A stretch of 64,000 nt of DNA, taken from Paenibacillus sp. NEAU-GSW1 (GTDB taxonomy: Bacteria > Bacillota > Bacilli > Paenibacillales > Paenibacillaceae). Within the stretch, counting starts at the first letter, position 1. Each line of letters begins with the position of its first letter. Of the stretch, positions 34,421 through 42,313 are shown piece by piece. Below the pieces are notes generated by a model. The model had not been told where the DNA came from. It did no database searches and worked only from the letters and a program-made list of their open reading frames with translations. Both the position numbers and the translations under genes were made by a program. The stretch is from assembly GCF_009737085.1 (NCBI RefSeq), contig NZ_WOVL01000004.1:168098-232097 (forward strand), read 5' to 3'.

Positions 34421-35530
34421 ATGGCCACAACACAATCCAAACAAATGCAATTAAAAAAAGAAGTAGCGCCTTACGAAAACACCGATGCCAAAAAGAGTAT
34501 ACGCCAGCTGTTCAATACACTGATCCCTTTATTTGCGCTCTGGTACGCCGCTTATGCCAGTCTTTCCGTCTCCTATTGGCTGACGCTTGCCGTCGGCATC
34601 GTTGCATCCGGATTCGTGATTCGGACCTTTATTATTTTTCATGACTGCTGTCACGGCTCTTTCTTCAAAAGCAAGCGGGCCAACGCCATTCTCGGCACGA
34701 TTACCGGCGTACTTACGCATGTCCCTTACTCGCAATGGAAATATAGCCACTCCATCCACCATGCCTCCAGCGGCAATCTCGATAAAAGAGGGCTCGGCGA
34801 CATTTGGATTTTGACCGTCGACGAATATGAGTCCGCTCCGCGATGGCGCCAAATCGCCTACCGCCTCTACCGCAATCCGCTAGTGATGTTCGGACTCGGA
34901 CCGATTGCCGTATTTCTGATTCAATACCGCTTTAACCGCAAAGGCGCGAAGCGGAAAGAACGGATGAACACATATTTGACCAACGCATTGATGGCTTCTC
35001 TCTACGCGCTCCTATGCTGGGCGATCGGCTGGCAGGCGTTCGTTCTCGTTCATGGACCGATCTTTTTCGTTTCGGGATTGCTTGGCATATGGCTATTCTA
35101 CGTTCAGCATCAATATGAGGATTCGTATTTCGAAAATGACGAGGAATGGAGCTATGTGCAAGCAGCTGTTGAAGGCAGCTCCTACTACAAGCTTCCGAAG
35201 CCGCTGCAATGGATGACAGGCAACATCGGCTTTCACCATGTCCATCACTTAAGCCCGAAGGTACCGAACTATTATTTGGAGGATGCTCACAATGCCACCC
35301 CTCCGCTTCATAAAGCAACGACAATTACGCTGCTTACGAGCTTGCAGTCGCTTCGCTTCCATTTGTGGGACGAAGAGGGCAAACGATTCGTCAGCTTTAG
35401 AGCTGCCAAACAGCGCGCTCGTAAAAAAGACGGCAGCATAAACAGCAGCAATGACATCTATAGCGGTACGGGCGACAGAAGGATCAAACCCTCCGCAGGC
35501 GCCAATACCAAAACGAAAGCCGGAGCGTAA
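34421..35530 (+). CDS. des: Acyl-lipid fatty acid desaturase
   Basis: Integral membrane di-iron desaturase that introduces a double bond into phospholipid acyl chains to restore fluidity in the cold. Histidine boxes are HDCCH (near residue 75), HSIHH (near 110) and HHVHH (near 272). About four to six helices surround them. Length 369 is close to Bacillus Des (352). A long basic, Ser/Lys-rich C-terminal tail (RARKKDGSINSSNDI onward) is an extra. Start ATG follows GAGGGGGAA. It is followed by desK and desR on the same strand, and dyads lie upstream, so it is the regulated output of that system. Confidence 0.93.
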   Translation: MATTQSKQMQLKKEVAPYENTDAKKSIRQLFNTLIPLFALWYAAYASLSVSYWLTLAVGIVASGFVIRTFIIFHDCCHGSFFKSKRANAILGTITGVLTHVPYSQWKYSHSIHHASSGNLDKRGLGDIWILTVDEYESAPRWRQIAYRLYRNPLVMFGLGPIAVFLIQYRFNRKGAKRKERMNTYLTNALMASLYALLCWAIGWQAFVLVHGPIFFVSGLLGIWLFYVQHQYEDSYFENDEEWSYVQAAVEGSSYYKLPKPLQWMTGNIGFHHVHHLSPKVPNYYLEDAHNATPPLHKATTITLLTSLQSLRFHLWDEEGKRFVSFRAAKQRARKKDGSINSSNDIYSGTGDRRIKPSAGANTKTKAGA

Positions 35531-35606
35531 TGCTCCGGCTCGCCGTTTTGGCAGCATTTTTATGGTACAATACTAGCAATTATAGCGATGGAAGGAGAGC
35601 GTCCGC

Positions 35607-36734
35607 GTGAATAAATGGTATCAGATTTTTCATAAAAATACCGGTCTCAGCCCTTATGTGTGGATCGTATTTTGCATATTGCCGTTTTACTTCATCGTGC
35701 GCTCCTCTTCCACTTTCGAGATCGTAACCGGTGTTTTTCTGGTCCTGTCCTTCTTCACCTGCTACGTGCTCTCCTTCGTGTCGAAAGGTTGGCCCGTTTA
35801 TGTGTGGACAGGGCTGCAAATCGCAATTTCCATTACGATGACGCTGCTGTTCGGCTATGCCTATTTCTCGATCTTCCTCGCCTTCTTCATCGGCAACATT
35901 CAGAACAAGGCCGGCTTTATCTCACTGTATACCGTCCATCTCGTCACCGCTTTCCTGACGATCAACTATGGCTTCGCAACCTCCAACTCGATGCTGCTAA
36001 CCCAATTTCCATTCGTGCTCATCAGCTTAATTATGGCGATCCTGCTTCCCATCAATAACTACAATCGCAATAAGCAGGGCAAGCTCGAAGGCGAGCTGGA
36101 AGATGCCAACAAACGTATTTCCGAGCTCGTGAAGCTGGAGGAACGGCAGCGAATCGCGCGCGACCTGCATGATACGATCGGGCAAAAGCTAAGCTTGATC
36201 GGCCTCAAAAGCGATCTCGCCGGACGGCTTGTCAACAGCGATCCAGCGCGGGCCCTTACGGAAATTCAAGATGTGCGGCAAACGGCAAGAACAGCGCTCA
36301 AGGAAGTTCGGGAGCTCGTCACGCAAATGCGCGGAACCCGATTAGAGGATGAAGTGCTGCGCGTACAGCAAATGCTAAAGGCCGCCGGTGTCGAGTTCGC
36401 GCTTCAAGGTGAACCTAAACTGGAGAACACGTCCTTACTGAACGAAAATGTGCTTAGCATGTGTTTAAAAGAGGCGGTCACCAACGTCGTCAAGCATAGC
36501 CGAGCAACGGCTTGCACATTATCGATCGATCCCTCCCATACCGATTTGACCATTCGGGTGGAGGATAACGGGATTGGATTAGCCGGACGCGGCGGTTTTC
36601 GTGAAGGAAACGGCTTGCGCGGCATGAAAGAGCGGCTCGAATTCGTCAACGGCAATTTGGAAATTTCCGCTTCTGGAGACGGTTCAGGAACGGCGCTTAT
36701 TATAAAGGTGCCGAATATTTTAAATCGAACGTAG
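35607..36734 (+). CDS. desK: Membrane-thickness sensor histidine kinase DesK
   Basis: Sensor of membrane order. Five hydrophobic segments in residues 10-150 are followed by a short coiled coil (GKLEGELEDANKRISELVKLEE) and the HisKA_3 dimerisation domain with RQRIARDLHDTIGQKLSLIGLKSDLA (phospho-His in DLHD near residue 187). The HATPase domain has LKEAVTNVVKHSRA (N box), VEDNGIGLAG (G1) and GLRGMKERLEFVNGNLE (G2). Length 375 matches Bacillus DesK (370). GTG start at 35607 follows AGGAGA. It works with DesR encoded 12 nt downstream. Confidence 0.93.
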   Translation: MNKWYQIFHKNTGLSPYVWIVFCILPFYFIVRSSSTFEIVTGVFLVLSFFTCYVLSFVSKGWPVYVWTGLQIAISITMTLLFGYAYFSIFLAFFIGNIQNKAGFISLYTVHLVTAFLTINYGFATSNSMLLTQFPFVLISLIMAILLPINNYNRNKQGKLEGELEDANKRISELVKLEERQRIARDLHDTIGQKLSLIGLKSDLAGRLVNSDPARALTEIQDVRQTARTALKEVRELVTQMRGTRLEDEVLRVQQMLKAAGVEFALQGEPKLENTSLLNENVLSMCLKEAVTNVVKHSRATACTLSIDPSHTDLTIRVEDNGIGLAGRGGFREGNGLRGMKERLEFVNGNLEISASGDGSGTALIIKVPNILNRT

Positions 36735-36746
36735 GAGGGAAGCTGC

Positions 36747-37346
36747 ATGATTCGAATTGTAATCGCAGAGGATCAACGGATGCTGCTAGGCGCCCTTGCT
36801 TCCCTGCTCGATCTGGAAGAAGATATGCAGGTAGTCGGCCGAGCGGCGAACGGCGAGGAAGCCGTTGCGCTCGTTCATCTCCATCAGCCCGATATATGCA
36901 TTATGGATATTGAAATGCCGGCAAAAACCGGGCTTGAAGCAGCGGAAGAGTTGAAAGGCGCGGGCTGCAAAGTGATCATTCTGACCACCTTTGCACGATC
37001 CGGTTATTTTGACCGCGCGCTTAAAGCCGGCGTTAGCGGCTATCTGCTCAAGGACAGCCCGAGCGAGGAATTGGCCGCATCGATCCGGAGCGTCATGAGC
37101 GGACGGCGGATTTACGCGCCGGAGCTGATGGATGAAGCGTATGGCGAGGAAAACCCGCTGACAGAGCGGGAGAAGGAAGTGCTCGGCCTTATCGCCGACG
37201 GCAAAAATACGAAAGAGATTGCAAGCGAGCTGTACATTACGACCGGAACGGTCCGCAACTACATCTCGATCATCCTAGACAAGCTTGATGTCAGCAACCG
37301 CATCGAGGCGATTACCCGCTTCAAGGAAAAAGGCTGGTTTAAGTGA
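36747..37346 (+). CDS. desR: Response regulator DesR
   Basis: NarL/LuxR-type response regulator, 199 residues, matching Bacillus DesR length. The receiver domain has VIAEDQRMLLGALASLLDLE and the phospho-acceptor Asp in ICIMDIEMPAKTG (near residue 54), switch Thr in IILTTFARSGYF and Lys in GYLLKDSPSEEL. The C-terminal helix-turn-helix is PLTEREKEVLGLIADGKNTKEIASELYITTGTVRNYISIILDKLDVSNR. When phosphorylated it should activate des. AGGAGGG precedes the ATG. Confidence 0.93.
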   Translation: MIRIVIAEDQRMLLGALASLLDLEEDMQVVGRAANGEEAVALVHLHQPDICIMDIEMPAKTGLEAAEELKGAGCKVIILTTFARSGYFDRALKAGVSGYLLKDSPSEELAASIRSVMSGRRIYAPELMDEAYGEENPLTEREKEVLGLIADGKNTKEIASELYITTGTVRNYISIILDKLDVSNRIEAITRFKEKGWFK

Positions 37347-37431
37347 ACGGGCCCATCGGCGGTCCGAGCCCTCACCAAGCGTGCGCGTAAGGCCAGTCTT
37401 ACAACCGTAAAAGTAACTGTCGCGACTGCTC

Positions 37432-37453
37432 GTAAGGCCAGAACTGGCCTTAC
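37432..37453. repeat. Family A palindrome, solo copy
   Basis: Arms GTAAGGCCA and TGGCCTTAC (9 bp, perfect) with a 4-nt centre; a second degenerate half-copy lies just upstream at 37386-37402. Confidence 0.8.
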
Positions 37454-37474
37454 TTGAAGTAAATTAGCTCTCCC

Positions 37475-37755
37475 ACTTCCACACTGGCTGATATCCGCAC
37501 CTTATTCCACTTCTAACGGCCTCCCAGTCCGTTAGAGACCCTACTTGAACACAATTCATGTTACCTAACGGAACGAAAGGCCCTTACAAGTGCCGTACTA
37601 CTTCCACACTGGCTGATATCCGCACCTTATTCCACTTCTAACGGCCTCCCAGTCCGTTAGAGACCCTACTTGAACACAATTCATGTTACCTAACGGAACG
37701 AAAGGCCCTTACGAGTGCCGTACTACTTCCACACTGGCTGAAATCCGCACCCATT
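37475..37755. repeat. Family B tandem repeat, 2.2 copies of 125 bp
   Basis: Copies start at 37475, 37600 and 37725 (partial) and are almost identical. Each holds TAACGG-8 nt-CCGTTA and a later TAACGGAACGAAAGGCCCTTAC. The same period and block order appear in the diverged copies at 8.5-8.7 kb. Confidence 0.92.
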
Positions 37756-37780
37756 CAACCATTAAAGGACCCTGGCATCT

Positions 37781-37978
37781 TCATCGGTGCTGCGATTCTC
37801 TCGCAGCCGCTCCCCCGCCCTGTTTGCGGTAATCCTTCGGAACGATCCCCTTCTTCTTATGAAAAATACGAGAAAACGTCTTATACGAGCCGTAACCGAC
37901 CTCCAGCGCAATTTCCGCGACGGACATTTCCGTCGACACCAGCAGACCGCAAGCCTGGCGAAGACGGAGGTCATGGAG
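37781..37978 (-). pseudogene. AraC-family regulator remnant (C-terminal HTH only)
   Basis: One minus-strand frame without its own start reads LHDLRLRQACGLLVSTEMSV, then AEIALEVGYGSYKTFSRIFH and KKKGIVPKDYRKQ before TGA at 37781. This is the end of an AraC/XylS helix-turn-helix domain. The 5' part of the gene is missing: the frame meets the remnant of an oppositely oriented gene at about 37980. The gene end faces left and its lost start faces right. Confidence 0.8.
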
Positions 37979-37984
37979 AAAATG

Positions 37985-38260
37985 GAGATACGCTCATCTT
38001 ATATCGCTTGGACAAGTCCTGTGAACTGGGAATCGCGGATATCGAGGCGCTTCGCCCCGAGCAAATCGTCCATGTGCATATCAACGACGCTCCGGACATT
38101 CCGGTTGCGGAGGCGCTCGACAACGGACGGCTGTACCCTGGAGAGGTATCATCGACCTCGCGGGCTTCCTCGGCGCACTAAGCCGGATCGGCTATAAAGG
38201 AGCTGTGACGCAAGAAATTTTTACTGCGGAGACGCCTGCCGCTTCGCCCGAATCGCTGTC
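37985..38260 (+). pseudogene. Sugar phosphate isomerase/epimerase remnant (frameshifted C-terminus)
   Basis: The plus strand reads GDTLILYRLDKSCELGIADI, then EALRPEQIVHVHINDAPDIP and VAEALDNGRLYPGE. After the loss of about one base near 38143 it continues in another frame as IIDLAGFLGALSRIGYKGAV and TQEIFTAE. This is the C-terminal third of a xylose-isomerase-like TIM-barrel epimerase (IolE/IolI family). The N-terminal part is missing; the frame begins at the junction with the AraC remnant. Both truncation and frameshift show that it is dead. Confidence 0.8.
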
Positions 38261-38290
38261 CAGCCGGCCTATAATTCGGCGGCAAACAAT

Positions 38291-38333
38291 AAACACCGCA
38301 ATGCAGCGTCACAACGCGCATTGCGGTGTTTTT
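38291..38333. terminator. Bidirectional terminator
   Basis: Perfect 13-bp arms AACACCGCAATGC and GCATTGCGGTGTT around 13 nt; TTTTT follows on the plus strand and TTATTG on the minus strand. It ends the RDD gene (-). Confidence 0.85.
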
Positions 38334-38346
38334 ATAGGCCATGCGC

Positions 38347-38736
38347 TTAATCGCGAACAACCTCTGTCCCTGCAATAAAGTCGTGAATCGCGCGCTTATC
38401 CTCGCGCAGCCCTACCATAAACGCGCTTACTACAACTGCAATGCCGAGCGTCGCAGCGTACACAAGTCCGCCGACTACGTTCCGAAGCAGCATCGTCAAT
38501 ATCGTCGGCGGACTTCCGTCAAGCTTGGCGATCCGTACGCCGCATATTTTTTTGCCAATCGTATAGCCCTTCCACACAACCGGGACCAAGAGCGCATACA
38601 AGAAAGATAATAGATCTGTCAGATGATCTTTGCCGAAAGCATTTGTAATGACGATCGACAGCAGCCCTAGCGGCAAGCCGACAATGAGACCGTCAAGCAA
38701 GCCGGCCCCCAACCGAATCCAGAAACCCGCATTCAT
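38347..38736 (-). CDS. RDD family membrane protein
   Basis: A 129-residue RDD-domain protein (PF06271): MNAGFWIRLGAGLLDGLIVGLPLGLL carries the Arg-Asp pair in helix 1, YTIGKKICGVRIAKLDG is the family loop with GK, and REDKRAIHDFIAGTEVV is the closing Asp-His-Asp motif. Three helices. Function is not defined; some RDD proteins relate to ion exchange. The start at 38736 follows GGGGGCGG; the longer frame to 38967 overlaps a terminator and is not used. Confidence 0.88.
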   Translation of the reverse strand: MNAGFWIRLGAGLLDGLIVGLPLGLLSIVITNAFGKDHLTDLLSFLYALLVPVVWKGYTIGKKICGVRIAKLDGSPPTILTMLLRNVVGGLVYAATLGIAVVVSAFMVGLREDKRAIHDFIAGTEVVRD

Positions 38737-38918
38737 CGTTCCGCCCCCTGTTTCGTTCAAAATGACGATCATTTCACACGCGCCAAACATTTCATCCGAT
38801 CCCTGATCATATTCGAATTCTACAATAGATATACCAGCAGCCCTTCCGTTGATTGCATCATTGCAACAAAGCAAGGCAAGCTGGCCGGCATCTTTCTGCC
38901 GCCGGACCACGGCAAATA

Positions 38919-38965
38919 AAAAACACCGCCAATGCGATAAATCATTCGCAGTGACGGTGTTTTTC
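38919..38965 (-). terminator. Terminator after glnS
   Basis: Minus strand AAAACACCGTCACTGCGAATG...CGCATTGGCGGTGTTTTTT pairing with one or two mismatches, then T-rich; ten nt past the stop. Confidence 0.88.
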
Positions 38966-38974
38966 ATTTCATCG

Positions 38975-40648
38975 TTAAGCTTTCGACGGATCGAATGAGC
39001 TCTTCATCGAGACGATACGGTTGAATACGAGCTTGTCCGGAGTCGAATCCTTCGGATCGACGTTAAAGTAGCCGTGACGGAAAAATTGAAACTTCTCTCC
39101 GCCCGCCGCTTCCTTCATATTCGGCTCCACAAAGCCGTTCAGCACGACTTGGTTGTTCGGGTTAATGCATTCCAGGAACGGCTTGCCGGCCTCTTCCGCT
39201 TCGCTCGTAATGAGCGGTTCAAAGAGACGGAAGTCGGCTGGCACCGCTTGCGATGCGTCGACCCAATGGATCGTCCCTTTTACTTTGCGGGCGTTGAAGC
39301 CGCTGCCGCTTTTCGTTGCCGGATCGTACGTACAGTGCAGCTCAATTACGTTGCCGTCCGCGTCCTTAATCACTTCTTGGCAAGTAATGAAGTACGCATG
39401 CTTCAGGCGCACCTCGTTACCAGGGAACAAGCGGAAATATTTCGCCACAGGATTTTCCATGAAATCGTCTTGCTCGATGTAAATTTCACGCGAGAACGGG
39501 ATTTGGCGCGAGCCCATTTCTTCGTTTTCCGCGTTGTTTTCCGCATCCAGCAGCTCCGTTTGGCCTTCCGGATAGTTGGTAATCACAACTTTGAGCGGCT
39601 GCAAAACCGCCATCGTGCGGAGCGCTTTAAGCTTCAAGTCTTCGCGGATAAAATGCTCCAGCATCCGTTCGTCAACGATGCTGTAAGCTTTCGCTACACC
39701 GATCTCGCGGCAGAAGGCGCGCAGCGCTTCCGGCGTGTAGCCTTTGCGGCGCAGGCCGCTGATTGTCGGCATCCGCGGATCATCCCAGGCTGTGACGACT
39801 TTCTCGTCAACGAGCTGTTTCAGCTTTCTTTTGGACATAACCGTGTTCGTTACGTTCAAGCGCGCAAATTCGTATTGACGAGGCACAGCCTCCATTTCGC
39901 ACTCGGCAACCGCCCAATCGTACAATGGACGATGGTCGGCAAATTCCAGCGTACAGATGGAATGTGTTATGCCTTCGATTGCGTCGCTCAGCGGATGCGC
40001 GTAGTCGTACATCGGATAGATGCACCATGCGTCGCCCGTCCGGTGATGATGCGCATGCGCAATGCGGTACAGCACAGGATCGCGAAGATTGATGTTCGGC
40101 GAAGCCATGTCGATTTTGGCGCGAAGCACCTTCGCACCGTCCGGAAACTCTCCGGCGCGCATCCGCGCGAACAGGTCGAGATTCTCTTCCACGCTGCGGT
40201 CGCGGTAAGGGCTGTTTTTGCCCGGCTCGGTCAATGTGCCGCGCGTCTCGCGGATTTGCTCAGCAGTCAAGTCGCAGACGTACGCTTTGCCTTTGTTGAT
40301 CAGCAGCACGGCACGGTTATACAGCTCTTCGAAATAGTCGGAAGCGAAACGGAGCTCCTCCCAATCAAAGCCTAGCCAGCGCACGTCCTCTTGAATCGAT
40401 TCTACGTATTCCGTATCTTCTTTTACAGGATTCGTATCGTCAAACCGCAGATTCGTTTTGCCTTTGAAATCGTCGGCAAGCTCGAAGTTCAGGCAGATCG
40501 ACTTGGCATGTCCGATGTGCAAATAACCGTTTGGTTCCGGCGGAAAGCGGGTCACGATTTCCTGCACGCGGCCTTCCTTCAAATCTTCAACGACGATGTT
40601 TTTAATAAAGTTAGAGGATGATGTCTTGTTCTCCACTGTGTTTTCCAC
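38975..40648 (-). CDS. glnS: Glutaminyl-tRNA synthetase
   Basis: Class I synthetase charging tRNA-Gln directly. HIGH motif in [21 protein letters not shown] (near 40), KMSKS counterpart VMSKRKL (near 270), and the family segments [12 protein letters not shown] and [41 protein letters not shown]. The anticodon-binding beta barrels follow. Length 557 is standard for bacterial GlnS. Most Firmicutes lack this gene and use mischarging plus GatCAB, so its presence points to horizontal acquisition or to a lineage such as Paenibacillus that has it. A GTG at 40648 with GGGAAAGG upstream is preferred to a TTG at 40657. Confidence 0.95.
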   Translation of the reverse strand: MENTVENKTSSSNFIKNIVVEDLKEGRVQEIVTRFPPEPNGYLHIGHAKSICLNFELADDFKGKTNLRFDDTNPVKEDTEYVESIQEDVRWLGFDWEELRFASDYFEELYNRAVLLINKGKAYVCDLTAEQIRETRGTLTEPGKNSPYRDRSVEENLDLFARMRAGEFPDGAKVLRAKIDMASPNINLRDPVLYRIAHAHHHRTGDAWCIYPMYDYAHPLSDAIEGITHSICTLEFADHRPLYDWAVAECEMEAVPRQYEFARLNVTNTVMSKRKLKQLVDEKVVTAWDDPRMPTISGLRRKGYTPEALRAFCREIGVAKAYSIVDERMLEHFIREDLKLKALRTMAVLQPLKVVITNYPEGQTELLDAENNAENEEMGSRQIPFSREIYIEQDDFMENPVAKYFRLFPGNEVRLKHAYFITCQEVIKDADGNVIELHCTYDPATKSGSGFNARKVKGTIHWVDASQAVPADFRLFEPLITSEAEEAGKPFLECINPNNQVVLNGFVEPNMKEAAGGEKFQFFRHGYFNVDPKDSTPDKLVFNRIVSMKSSFDPSKA

Positions 40649-40779
40649 GGCGACCAACCTTTCCCACGATAAATAATTATCTTCCTATCATACACAATAT
40701 CGCGGCAAATTACACGATGGATGTATAGAAATCGGGGGAGCCCTAGCATAACCGGCTTCGCCGTATGGAGAAGGGCCAT

Positions 40780-42156
40780 TTAGAAATGAATAACTCCGGC
40801 CGAATACAAGAGTACGAGAAAGACAAGGACAGGCGCAATGTAGCGGACCATGAACAGCCACAGCTTAAACCATGACGCCGTCAATCCCGACTCCTCGGCA
40901 GCCCCTTTCCAGACGTAGCCTACGAATATCGTCACCATCAGACCGCCAAACGGCAGCACGATGTTGGAGCAAACGAAATCGAACCAGTCGAAAAACGTTT
41001 TTCCGCCGAAGTTAAGACCGCTGACAGCTCCGCCAACCGAAAGCGCGGAGGGCACTCCCATTAGGAAGATCGCTGCTGTTACGATGATAACGGAAAAGCT
41101 GCGGCTCCAGCCGAGTTGCTCGGTGACAAATGAGACCGGCACCTCCAGCAGAGAAACGGTCGAGGTCAGCGCGGCGAAGGCCAGCAGCACGAAAAACAGG
41201 CCGCCAAACAACGTGCCGAGCGGCATAGCGGCAAACGCGGCGGGAAGCGCCACGAATACAAGTCCGGGGCCTTGCGACGCTTCCAGTCCGAAAGCGAAGG
41301 TCGTCGGGAAAATAATAAGACCGGCTAAAAAAGCGTACAGCAAATCGCCGAGTCCGATTGCGATTGCGGCCGCGCCTAGCGATTGCCTTTTGTCGACATA
41401 GGCGCCGTAAGTAATCATCGCTCCCATGCCGAGCGATAACGAGAAGAACGCATGGCCGAGCGCCACGAGCGCCGACTCCGTATTCAGCTTGCTAAAGTCG
41501 GGCTTCAGAAAGAAGGAGACGCCCTCCCCCGCCCCATCGAGCGTCAACGCCCGAACCATAAGCACGATCAGCAAAATGACAAGTCCGGGTATGAAAATTT
41601 GATTGAATCTCTCAATGCCGGAGGACACTCCTTTAATAATGACGAAAGCCGTCAAAAACATGGCAATAAACTGCCATAACACAGGCAGCCAGCCGCCGAT
41701 AAAGGCGTTAAACTGTCCGCCGTAGTCCGTATTGCTAAACAAACGGCCGCTGAAAGTAAGCACCGCGTAATGCATCGTCCAGCCAGCGACGACAGAGTAG
41801 AAAGAGAGAATAAAGAACGGGGCGAGTATCGACAGAAAGCCGACCGCTCCCCATCCTTTCGCTCCGCTAAGCCGAATAAAGGAAGTCGATACGCTGCCTC
41901 GCCCGCCGCGTCCGATGGCCAGCTCCGCGAGCAGCACCGGCAAGCCGATTGCCAGCAGGCAGACGATGAACAAGAGGAAGAACGCCGCCCCTCCGTACAT
42001 GCCCGTAATATACGGAAATTTCCACATGTTTCCCAAGCCGACTGCGCTTCCGATCGCCGCAAAAATAAAGCCGGACCGGGAAAACCGCTCTTTCTTCTCT
42101 TCTCCAATCTCCGTTACGCTGTTGCTGCTATCCTCATACTGACCTTGTTTGCCCAT
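40780..42156 (-). CDS. Sodium-dependent neurotransmitter:sodium symporter (NSS) family transporter
   Basis: LeuT-fold sodium-coupled amino acid transporter, about 458 residues and 11-12 helices. Helix 1 has FIFAAIGSAVGLGNMWKFPYITGMYGGAAFFL with the unwound sodium and substrate site (AIGSAVGLGN). Helix 6 is within FFSLSLGMGAMITYGAYV. The relatives in Bacillus are YocR and YhdH, with unknown substrates. A hydrophilic N-terminus of about 28 residues precedes helix 1. The start is ATG 42156 or GTG 42162; GGGAG is upstream of both. Confidence 0.92.
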   Translation of the reverse strand: MGKQGQYEDSSNSVTEIGEEKKERFSRSGFIFAAIGSAVGLGNMWKFPYITGMYGGAAFFLLFIVCLLAIGLPVLLAELAIGRGGRGSVSTSFIRLSGAKGWGAVGFLSILAPFFILSFYSVVAGWTMHYAVLTFSGRLFSNTDYGGQFNAFIGGWLPVLWQFIAMFLTAFVIIKGVSSGIERFNQIFIPGLVILLIVLMVRALTLDGAGEGVSFFLKPDFSKLNTESALVALGHAFFSLSLGMGAMITYGAYVDKRQSLGAAAIAIGLGDLLYAFLAGLIIFPTTFAFGLEASQGPGLVFVALPAAFAAMPLGTLFGGLFFVLLAFAALTSTVSLLEVPVSFVTEQLGWSRSFSVIIVTAAIFLMGVPSALSVGGAVSGLNFGGKTFFDWFDFVCSNIVLPFGGLMVTIFVGYVWKGAAEESGLTASWFKLWLFMVRYIAPVLVFLVLLYSAGVIHF

Positions 42157-42313
42157 CTGCACTCACGCTCCCGAACGGTTTGCTTCATCTAATCCAGCCT
42201 AGTATAACCTTCAATTTGTATATTCAGTCGAAGGCTGAAAGCTGAAGAGCGTATATTCAAAGACTTCCGGATGGCGTGCGTCAGGAGCGACAGTGCGGAC
42301 GTTTGCAAAAGGC

